Assembly (NCBI GenBank): GCA_965215315.1
Contig: CBDCDB010000008.1
Location: 930,001-994,000 of the forward strand
Length of the DNA stretch: 64,000 nt
Direction: 5' to 3'
Origin: Truepera sp965215315
GTDB taxonomy: Bacteria > Deinococcota > Deinococci > Deinococcales > Trueperaceae
Shown in pieces: positions 57,958 to 64,000 of the stretch (its first letter is position 1; each line of letters opens with the position of its first letter). Below the pieces are notes generated by a model, which did no database searches, was not told the origin of the DNA, and saw nothing but the letters and a program-made list of their open reading frames with translations. A program made the translations under genes and the position numbers.

Positions 57958-60126
57958 TTACACTCTCACATCGACTCGTAACTGCACAATAGGAGCGTAG
58001 GTATCTAAGGTGGCGAGCAGTTCACCGCTCGGCGCGTATTTCCTGATGGTGCAGCTTCCACGTTCAGCCGCGAACAGCTGCCCCGACTCGTCAACGCCCA
58101 AGTCCACAAACGTGTCAGGCCGGAACGTTTCCATCTCGGCAAACGTCAGGGTCTCGAGCCCCCCGCCGCCCGGCGCGAGCTTGTGAACCTTGCCACTTTG
58201 CGCCTCGCGCAGGTACAGGTCACCGGTTTGGTCCAGCGCGAAACCGCTTAAAAGACGAAGTTCGGGTGAGCCGTCCAGAGTGGTTTTGCCGAAGGTATCT
58301 GCCCCTTTGCCCGACGCCCGAAACGCCCAGCGGTTCAGGTACACGCCCTCAGCGCTGAAGTGCTGCACCTGCCGGTTGCCGTAATCGAGGACGAACAGCT
58401 CACCGCGGGCGTTGACCAGGAGGTCGCGGGGGTCGTTGAACTTCCCTTCACCCGTACCCGGCCCACCGAAACCGCCTAAGTAGAGGCCGTCGTCACGAAA
58501 ATGCTCGAGCCGGTGCGTTTCGGCGTCTAAGACCCACAAGCTGTCGTCGGGTGCCGCCGCGAGCGCGGTGGGCCGCAAGAACTCACCGGGCCGCATGCCG
58601 TAAGGGCCGAACGCACGGAGCAGCGCACCGTCCGGCGCGAGTTTGTAGAGCAGAGGGTGTTCTTCACCGGGCGCAGAGGCGTCCGTCACTGCAACGTAAA
58701 GGTTGCCGTGAGCGTCGCTCACACACGCCCGCGGCGGTGCGGGCAGGGCGGCCCCGACGTCGTCTAGTTCACTGACGTTGCCGCCCGTATCGAACATCCG
58801 GAGCGCTCCTTGAGCCGTTCCTAACGCACACAGGAGACGGCTGTTGGACGCCACTTCAGGCAGCGGCGCAGGCTCGGACAGACGGTATTCGATTTCAGCT
58901 AAGCTGGGCCGCGCTCTGGGTTCTTTGGCGACCATCTGCATGACGAGGCGCTCGAGTTGGAGCGGAATCCGCGGGTCGTGCTGGCGTGGCGGCGGCGGCA
59001 ACTGAAAAATCTGCTGGTGAACGATAACTTCGTAGCCCCCCTTGAAGGCGGACTGCCCGGTCAGCAGTTCATAAAAGACCAGACCCAGACTGTAGATATC
59101 GCTGCGCTCGTCCGAGCGGAGGCCGCGCGCCTGTTCGGGCGACATATAGATAGGGGTGCCGACGCGTGCCCCTGCAACCGTGAGGTTGGTCGGAATCTGT
59201 CCACCTGCCACCCCGAAATCCATCAGCTTGAGGGCGTCCGGTGCAAAACTGACCGTCGTACCGTCATCAATCAGGCCGTCGCCGCGCAGCATCAGGTTGG
59301 CAGGTTTGATGTCGCGGTGAACGACCCCGGCGTCGTGAATGTAACGGAGGGCGAGGGCAGCCTGCCGCATCAGTTCGCAGCTCGCCGCGTAGTCGTGGCG
59401 GTAGGCGGGTTCGTCGATGTAGCTTTCCAAGCTGTAGCCATCAACGAACTCCATGACCATAAAGTGCTTCGCGCCGACGCTGCCGTGCTCGAGCGTCCGC
59501 ACAATGTTGGCGTGAACGAGTCCCTGAGCGACCTCGGCTTCTTGGTGAAAGCGGCGGATAAACGTCTCGTCGTGGGCGAAGGTCTCGTTGGGAATCTTGA
59601 GCGCCACAAACACCCCATCGCGTTTACGGTGCGCCCGGAACACACTCGCCATCCCGCCGGAACCGACCTTTTCCATCACCTCGTAACCGGGAATATCCCA
59701 CAGGTCGAGCGGTGAGGTGGTATCTCTGACAGGTGAACTAGCCGTAGCCGGGGAGGTCGCCGCGACCGGTAGCACCGCAGACGGTGCCGCGCCGAGCGCT
59801 TTCGGCAGCTTGGGAAGTTTAGGTAACGGAATATTCATAACGATACTTCTGGGCGCACCGAAGCCCAGTTTGGAAGGGCTGCTCTTACGCCGCGCGACTC
59901 TCGGCCCGCGGGTGGGGCGGTTCGGCGGCAGAAAAACGCCCAATGCGAGCGCCTGCAACAGGAGCGGCGTCGTAGCACGCTCGAGCCCACCCGACAACGC
60001 AAAAAGCCCGCCCAAAGCAAAAAGGGTGGTAAATACCCCCAGCCCCAACAACCGGGGTGAACGCAGCAAAAACGTCATCCCGATAAGCCATACTGCAACA
60101 CCTGACCAAAACACCTGCGCCTCCAT
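57958..60126 (-). CDS. Membrane Ser/Thr protein kinase with NHL-like propeller
   Basis: 722 residues. The N-terminus has two to three membrane segments (about residues 6-22, 27-48, 53-66). The linker is rich in Pro, Ala and Ser. The kinase domain is at about 148-415: YEVMEKVGSGGMASVFRAHRKRDGVFVALKIP (Gly loop and Lys), VVHRDIKPANLML, LKLMDFGVAG, GTPIYMSPEQARG and the Asp of SDERSDIYSLG. After that comes a six-bladed NHL-type propeller (DAHGNLYVAVTD, PDDSLWVLDAETHRLEHF, NARGELFVLDYGNRQVQHFSAEGVYL). All catalytic motifs are complete. It is a single gene on the minus strand; substrates are unknown. Confidence 0.93.
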   Translation of the reverse strand: MEAQVFWSGVAVWLIGMTFLLRSPRLLGLGVFTTLFALGGLFALSGGLERATTPLLLQALALGVFLPPNRPTRGPRVARRKSSPSKLGFGAPRSIVMNIPLPKLPKLPKALGAAPSAVLPVAATSPATASSPVRDTTSPLDLWDIPGYEVMEKVGSGGMASVFRAHRKRDGVFVALKIPNETFAHDETFIRRFHQEAEVAQGLVHANIVRTLEHGSVGAKHFMVMEFVDGYSLESYIDEPAYRHDYAASCELMRQAALALRYIHDAGVVHRDIKPANLMLRGDGLIDDGTTVSFAPDALKLMDFGVAGGQIPTNLTVAGARVGTPIYMSPEQARGLRSDERSDIYSLGLVFYELLTGQSAFKGGYEVIVHQQIFQLPPPPRQHDPRIPLQLERLVMQMVAKEPRARPSLAEIEYRLSEPAPLPEVASNSRLLCALGTAQGALRMFDTGGNVSELDDVGAALPAPPRACVSDAHGNLYVAVTDASAPGEEHPLLYKLAPDGALLRAFGPYGMRPGEFLRPTALAAAPDDSLWVLDAETHRLEHFRDDGLYLGGFGGPGTGEGKFNDPRDLLVNARGELFVLDYGNRQVQHFSAEGVYLNRWAFRASGKGADTFGKTTLDGSPELRLLSGFALDQTGDLYLREAQSGKVHKLAPGGGGLETLTFAEMETFRPDTFVDLGVDESGQLFAAERGSCTIRKYAPSGELLATLDTYAPIVQLRVDVRV

Positions 60127-60399
60127 AACCGCGGCCCCGTTAGAGCGGCCGCCGCAGCTCAGCTCTCAGGGTACAGTCTAGAGCGGCGTCTCTTACAAAA
60201 AACACACGAAGCACCGTTAGAAGCTTGTAAGCGCGCTGAGTTGCAGAGATTTTCTTCAAACACTCCATCCGAATAGGTTATACATGTGAGCAAATGCAAG
60301 CCTTAGCGAAACCTTGAGCTACCGTATTTTCATGAACGGATTACGGCCCAAGCTATTACAAAACGTGTGACACGGTACTTTGACGCGGGCGCAGCAAGT

Positions 60400-61017
60400 T
60401 CAGTTGCCTTTGGGACGGGGCCGCTTGATTGTTTCCAGATACGGGTAGTGCTCGAGCAACCCCCGGTAGCTGGAGAAAAGTTCGGCGGCTTCTTCGGCGC
60501 TACACGGGAGCGCTTTTAGGCGGAAGTAGGCGGTGTGACCGCCCTCAAAACTAAAGGTTGGAGTACCGAAGATATTTTGCGATACCGCGTGGTGATGTTC
60601 GTGCGCCAAGACCGTGCGGCATTCGGGGTTGGCCAAGTCGGACTCGAAGCGGGACAGGTCAAGCGCGGCATCGTCGGCAACGTCCAGCACCGTTTTTAGC
60701 GAGAATGGTTTGTGGTCACGGTGACGGGCGCGCATCAGCTCGAGGCGAAAGACCGCGTGCTTGTCCCGGCCCTGACGCCGCGCCGCGCACGACGCCATAA
60801 AGGGCAGGAGCCCCTTGTCGCCGCCCTCATCGTCAAATGAGAGTTTCTGATTCCACAGCTGCCAGCCGTTGCCGCCCGCGTAGTTGTTTTGATAGAGCGA
60901 AAAGTGCCGCCACTCGAAGGTGAGACCGAGTACCGGCGCAATCTGCTCGGCGAGTTCTGCGCCGCGCCACGCAAAGGGGCAAACATAATCGTAGTAAACC
61001 GTAACCACTTCAGGCAT
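60400..61017 (-). CDS. DsbA-fold oxidoreductase-like protein
   Basis: About 205 residues from ATG 61017 (MPEVVTVYYDYVCPFAWRGAELAEQI). The thioredoxin-like CxxC position reads CPFA, with one Cys only, as in 2-hydroxychromene-2-carboxylate isomerase/FrnE-like members. NIFGTPTFSFEG gives the cis-Pro loop near residue 153. An insertion of helices (MASCAARRQGRDKHAVFRLELMRARH) is typical of the DsbA fold. It is cytoplasmic, as no signal is seen. It could be a GST-kappa-like isomerase; the substrate is unknown. Confidence 0.8.
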   Translation of the reverse strand: MPEVVTVYYDYVCPFAWRGAELAEQIAPVLGLTFEWRHFSLYQNNYAGGNGWQLWNQKLSFDDEGGDKGLLPFMASCAARRQGRDKHAVFRLELMRARHRDHKPFSLKTVLDVADDAALDLSRFESDLANPECRTVLAHEHHHAVSQNIFGTPTFSFEGGHTAYFRLKALPCSAEEAAELFSSYRGLLEHYPYLETIKRPRPKGN

Positions 61018-61298
61018 GAAGCTATTAAAGCCCCAGAGCGCCCAAACGCAGGTAAGCCGAAAAACAGTGTTTAGGCATACAAAAGGCGTAGAGGGTGCCG
61101 GGGGAGCGTACCAAAACGCACTAGAAGGCACATTAAAAGCAGGGAACAACGCGTAAGAGCTGTGCTTGTCAGAGGCCATCTTAAAAGCCCCTGACGGGCA
61201 AAAGTCGTTAGGGGCCTGACCGAGCTAGGCGAGTAAGCTGAGACGCGCTCAGTCTGAAAAATCATTTTTTAGATTTTATTCAGTGCCTGCTTTTGCCG
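61018..61298. other. Spacer upstream of the DsbA-fold gene
   Basis: 281 bases. An AT-rich patch lies near 61260-61275 and no frame with a ribosome site was recognised. It may hold promoters of the minus-strand gene at 60400. Confidence 0.5.
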
Positions 61299-61571
61299 TC
61301 AGTTATCTTCCGAAGGTGGACGCGGCGGCTCACCGATGACGCCAAACCGCGCCTCGTACTTACGCACGTTGTCTTCTAAACTGCGTAGGAGCGCCTTGGC
61401 GTGGTGCGGGCTGGTAATGACCCGCGACCCGACCGAGGGCGGTTGACCGGGATAGGCGAGGGCGAAGTCCAGAATAAACTCATCTTTGGTGTGGGCGATA
61501 ATCGCAACGTTGGCGTAGCGGCCACGGGCTGTTTCCTTGTCAACCTCGAGCTTTAGTTCTTTCATGCTCAT
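61299..61571 (-). CDS. DUF3467-family protein
   Basis: 90 residues. The core is GRYANVAIIAHTKDEFILDFALAYPGQPPSVGSRVITSPHHAKALLRSLEDNVRKYEARFG, which matches DUF3467 closely, with the diagnostic SRVITSPHHAKALL. No enzymatic residues are apparent; it is probably a small cytoplasmic protein of unknown role. A purine-rich site lies before the ATG. Confidence 0.88.
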   Translation of the reverse strand: MSMKELKLEVDKETARGRYANVAIIAHTKDEFILDFALAYPGQPPSVGSRVITSPHHAKALLRSLEDNVRKYEARFGVIGEPPRPPSEDN

Positions 61572-61629
61572 TAAAACCTCCAGAACACCCAGCGTACCGC
61601 AAGCTCGGCGAACCTGGTACCCAGCAGCT

Positions 61630-61995
61630 TTACGCAGCGCTGGTAGCTGGGGCGGCCTGAGGCAGAAGTCGCCGGAGCCCGAAACGCACCCGGCTCAGGT
61701 CTTGGGACAAGCAGAGTGCGACAACGCGGCACGGCTCCCCGAAAATTTCGGCGCTCAGGGTGAACAAAACGGTCTCTGCACCGAACTCCATAACCGTTTG
61801 GGTCGGCGTTTCTGCGCCTAGCAGCTCAGCAAGCACCCGCTCAGAAGTCAGGCAGGTCGCCAGCGCCTCCGCTGACGAGGCGAACAGCTGTGTTGGAGCG
61901 GGCGCTGCGAGCGGCTCTCCTTCCCGGTCTAGCAGCGCCGCGTCAACGACACCTTCGAGCTCGAGCAGGTGCTTCAGCAGCACCTCAGGACTCAC
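61630..61995 (-). CDS. Roadblock/LC7-domain protein
   Basis: About 121 residues. GTG 61995 follows GGAGG with about 5 bases; TTG 62016 would lengthen it by seven residues. VSPEVLLKHLLELEGVVDAALLDREGEPLAAP and ETVLFTLSAEIFGEPCRVVALCLSQDLSRVRFGLRRLLP give the beta-sheet/helix pattern of roadblock/MglB proteins, which act on small GTPases. No GTPase gene is adjacent, so its partner is elsewhere. It ends in a flexible Ala/Pro tail. Confidence 0.78.
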   Translation of the reverse strand: MSPEVLLKHLLELEGVVDAALLDREGEPLAAPAPTQLFASSAEALATCLTSERVLAELLGAETPTQTVMEFGAETVLFTLSAEIFGEPCRVVALCLSQDLSRVRFGLRRLLPQAAPATSAA

Positions 61996-62199
61996 GCCCC
62001 CCTCCAACGAAGCCAACCTTCTAAACCCCGATACGTCAAACGCCAGTGCTCCAAGTTTAGAAAAGTCGGTCGAATCATAGAGCTTTAGCCTACGCTGCTA
62101 AAGCGCCCACTCGTGTAGAAAATTCGCCTTTTACGGCGTCTGGCGTTCTGCAAAATCCCACTCGAGCCTCCTCGAGCGCCCAGGCTGGTATCTTGAGGC

Positions 62200-62907
62200 G
62201 TGTCTGAACTTCACCTTCACGCCGAACCGGGCGACGTGGCCCCGTTCGTGCTTCTCCCCGGCGACCCGAACCGGGCCAAACTTATCGCCGAAACGTTTTT
62301 AGACGCGCCGCAGCGCTACACCGACTACCGCGGGTTGTGGGGCTACACCGGTCATTACCAGAGCCTACGCGTCTCCGTCCAAACCACCGGAATGGGCTGC
62401 CCGAGCCTCGCCATCGTTACCGAAGAACTCGTGCGTTTAGGAGCAAAAACGCTTATTAGAGTGGGCACGGCTGGAATTACGGCGGAGGCCGTCGCCCCCG
62501 GCGATCTGGTCATCGCCAGCGCCGCCGTCCCGCAAGACGGCACCACCAGGATGTACTTGCGGGGCGACCCTTACGCGCCGAGTGCGTCGTTCTCTGTAAC
62601 GAGGGCGCTCGCCGACGCCGCACCGGGGGCGCACGTCGGGCTCATCCAGACCGAAGACGCCTTTTACGCAACCAGCCCGGAAGACGTGCCCAAACTCGCC
62701 GAACGAGGTGTGTTGGCTATCGAGATGGAGTCGTCAGCGCTCTTTTTACTCGGCAAACTCCGGCAGGTCGAAACCGGCTGTATCCTCGTTGCGTCGAACC
62801 GTATCGGCGACAGTTCGTTTATCGACCCGGATTTTTTGCACACACGGGTTTTAGAGATGGCTGAGGGTGCGCTGGGGGCGTGCCTCGCACTGGGAGCCCA
62901 GTCATGA
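62200..62907 (+). CDS. deoD: Purine nucleoside phosphorylase (DeoD-type)
   Basis: 235 residues from GTG 62200. Family segments are VLLPGDPNRAKLIAETFLDAPQRYTDYRGLWGYTG, TTGMGCPSLAIVTEELVRLGAKTLIRVGTAG (phosphate and ribose contacts), and AIEMESSALFLLGKL with the substrate Glu. It belongs to the PNP_UDP hexameric group. A uridine phosphorylase is possible, since base specificity is not settled by these motifs. It overlaps the next gene by 4 bases (ATGA). Confidence 0.88.
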   Translation: MSELHLHAEPGDVAPFVLLPGDPNRAKLIAETFLDAPQRYTDYRGLWGYTGHYQSLRVSVQTTGMGCPSLAIVTEELVRLGAKTLIRVGTAGITAEAVAPGDLVIASAAVPQDGTTRMYLRGDPYAPSASFSVTRALADAAPGAHVGLIQTEDAFYATSPEDVPKLAERGVLAIEMESSALFLLGKLRQVETGCILVASNRIGDSSFIDPDFLHTRVLEMAEGALGACLALGAQS

Positions 62908-63764
62908 ACGAAGTAAAGGTGGGCGTCGTCGGTGCGGGCACGATGGGCGCGGGTATCGCGCAGGTCTGCGCCGTCTCAGGGATGAGCGTCACCTTGTTCG
63001 ATACGCAGACGGACGCGCTGGCAAGAGGTGTTAAAGGAATCGAGAGCAGCCTCGCGCGTATCGTCAAAAAGGGCAATTTGACCGAAGAGGCAAAGCAAGC
63101 GGCGCTCGAGCGCATCACGACAACCTCTGACCCGGAGGCGCTAAGCAGCGCTGAAACGATTGTCGAGGCGGTTTTTGAAACGTTAGAGGTCAAACGCGCT
63201 GTTTGGGAGACGCTCGCTGAGGTCGTTTCATTAGAGGCGCTGCTGGCGTCGAACACCTCGAGCTTATCCATCACCGAAATCGCCGCGGGCGTCCCTCAGC
63301 CCGAACGGTTTTGCGGCCTCCATTTTTTTAACCCTGCCCCGATTCTGCCGCTTGTTGAGGTGGTGCGAGCACAGCGGACGTCTGAAACGACCGTAAAACG
63401 GGCCCAGAGCTTTGTTGAGCAAATCGGCAAAACAGCCGTTGTCTGCGACGATAAACCGGGTTTTATCGTCAACCGGCTCCTGATTCCGTATCTGAACGAC
63501 GCCGTGTTTGCGCTACAAGAAGGGGTTGGCACGCCTGAAGCCATCGACACGGCGATGAAACTCGGAGCCAATATGCCTATCGGCCCGCTCGCTTTGATCG
63601 ATTTGGTAGGACTCGATATTGCGTTGGCCGCAGCAGAATCCCTTTACGGTGAGTTTCAAGACCCCAAGTTTCGGGTACCTGTCTTGCTGCGGCAGCTGGT
63701 TCGGGCGGGTAAGCTGGGGCGTAAAAGCGGCGAAGGCTTCTACCGCTATGAGGAGGACAAATGA
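62904..63764 (+). CDS. 3-hydroxyacyl-CoA dehydrogenase (3-hydroxybutyryl type)
   Basis: 286 residues from ATG 62904. The NAD-binding fold starts VGVVGAGTMGAGIAQVCAVSG; VEAVFETLEVKRAVWETL, LASNTSSLSITEIA and LHFFNPAPILPLVEVV (catalytic His) are present, as is KPGFIVNRLLIPYLNDAV. C-terminal GANMPIGPLALIDLVGLDI and KSGEGFYRY complete it. It is a stand-alone enzyme, without a fused hydratase. It is coupled by overlap to the genes on both sides and acts in beta-oxidation or butyrate/PHB routes. Confidence 0.94.
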   Translation: MNEVKVGVVGAGTMGAGIAQVCAVSGMSVTLFDTQTDALARGVKGIESSLARIVKKGNLTEEAKQAALERITTTSDPEALSSAETIVEAVFETLEVKRAVWETLAEVVSLEALLASNTSSLSITEIAAGVPQPERFCGLHFFNPAPILPLVEVVRAQRTSETTVKRAQSFVEQIGKTAVVCDDKPGFIVNRLLIPYLNDAVFALQEGVGTPEAIDTAMKLGANMPIGPLALIDLVGLDIALAAAESLYGEFQDPKFRVPVLLRQLVRAGKLGRKSGEGFYRYEEDK

Positions 63765-64000
63765 GCAGTTCGCAAGACCACTCCGAGCATGATCACGACC
63801 AGCTAGACGGCGATGAACTCGAGCTTGAAGACCTCACGTCGGAGCTGGAAACGCTGAGCTTCGACGTTGACAGCGGCGTCGCAGTCGTCACCATCGACCG
63901 GCCCGACGCGCTCAACGCCCTCAACGCCCAGGTGTTGTACGAACTCGGAATTGCCTTTGAGCTGGCGCAAGCCGACCTTGGAGTGCGGGCGCTGGTCATT
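63761..64000 (+). CDS. Enoyl-CoA hydratase/isomerase family protein, N-terminal part
   Basis: 80 codons to the window edge. ATG 63761 overlaps the dehydrogenase stop (ATGA) and has AGGAGG about 6 bases upstream. After a 30-residue acidic and His-rich leader (SSQDHSEHDHDQLDGDELEL) the family start appears: DSGVAVVTIDRPDALNALNAQVLYELGIAFELAQ, the usual N-terminus of crotonase-fold hydratases. The active site lies beyond the window. The acidic extension is unusual and is not a targeting signal. Confidence 0.85.
   Translation, partial: MSSSQDHSEHDHDQLDGDELELEDLTSELETLSFDVDSGVAVVTIDRPDALNALNAQVLYELGIAFELAQADLGVRALVI

Noticed and set aside
1..64000. CRISPR arrays, tRNA and rRNA genes
   Set aside because: No regularly spaced repeats, cloverleaf-like sequences or rRNA segments were recognised by reading both strands; a short tRNA could still be missed by eye.

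Overview
This 64 kb window is bacterial chromosome, with an eye-estimated GC in the mid-to-upper 50s. Gene content (cinA-recA-rny; prs, TL5/CTC-type L25 and pth; a DUF402 pair; a roadblock protein; an NHL-type Ser/Thr kinase) suggests Deinococcota, perhaps a relative of Trueperaceae. That assignment is inference. No rRNA, tRNA or CRISPR array was seen. A striking genome-wide signature is the palindrome CTCGAG. I counted about 145 copies by eye, several times what base composition predicts, in genes and spacers alike.

Layout. 1-8.1 kb: purine salvage and degradation on the minus strand. It holds the start of a xanthine dehydrogenase iron-sulfur subunit, a kinase-like protein, and a tightly packed operon running from urate to ureidoglycolate (uraD, uricase, HIU hydrolase, allB, allE, allC), then a rhodanese and a ROK sugar kinase. 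8.1-9.2 kb: remains of an IS200-type transposase and a P-loop ATPase, then maf. 9.3-13 kb: a UbiD-family decarboxylase, a small P-loop protein, and a divergent TetR/metallo-beta-lactamase pair. 13-17.6 kb: a DUF2568 gene cut cleanly by an IS630 element, a HEPN/nucleotidyltransferase pair, a racemase-like protein and a zinc/manganese ABC transporter without its binding protein. 17.8-22.7 kb: a decayed kelch-repeat protein and an intact sugar-dehydrogenase-like lipoprotein that share a C-terminal domain.

23-35 kb: pyrD, a WD40-like lipoprotein, a cobalamin group (two cytoplasmic BtuF-like proteins plus a PduO-type adenosyltransferase), a dienelactone hydrolase, dnaB with a 419-residue intein, and ftsH. 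36-41.8 kb: a tryptophan gene cluster (trpE, trpG, trpD) whose members are separated by an acetyltransferase, two tandem DUF402 proteins, a tautomerase and a glycosyltransferase, most overlapping by a few bases. 42-45 kb is an erosion zone with a truncated UDP-sugar pyrophosphorylase, an IS110 remnant, dispersed repeats, and rhaM behind a strong terminator. 45-48.2 kb: a MoxR-like ATPase / DinB / VWA operon.

48.4-56.7 kb: the housekeeping genes cinA, recA, rny, prs, rplY and pth, broken only by a nucleotidyltransferase gene split by a second IS630 element. 57-58 kb: an apparently intact IS5-type element with a frameshift signal. The right end has a membrane Ser/Thr kinase with an NHL-like propeller, a DsbA-fold protein, DUF3467 and roadblock proteins, a purine nucleoside phosphorylase, and the start of a fatty-acid or butyrate oxidation operon (3-hydroxyacyl-CoA dehydrogenase, enoyl-CoA hydratase).

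The most unusual items are the CTCGAG signature, a dispersed repeat of about 90 bp with at least five related copies ending in an extended -10-like box, the base-precise IS630 insertion, and the shared C-terminal domain of the exported propeller proteins. I found no clear new defence or biosynthetic system; the decayed ATPase/IS200 locus and the HEPN/MNT pair are the nearest to one.
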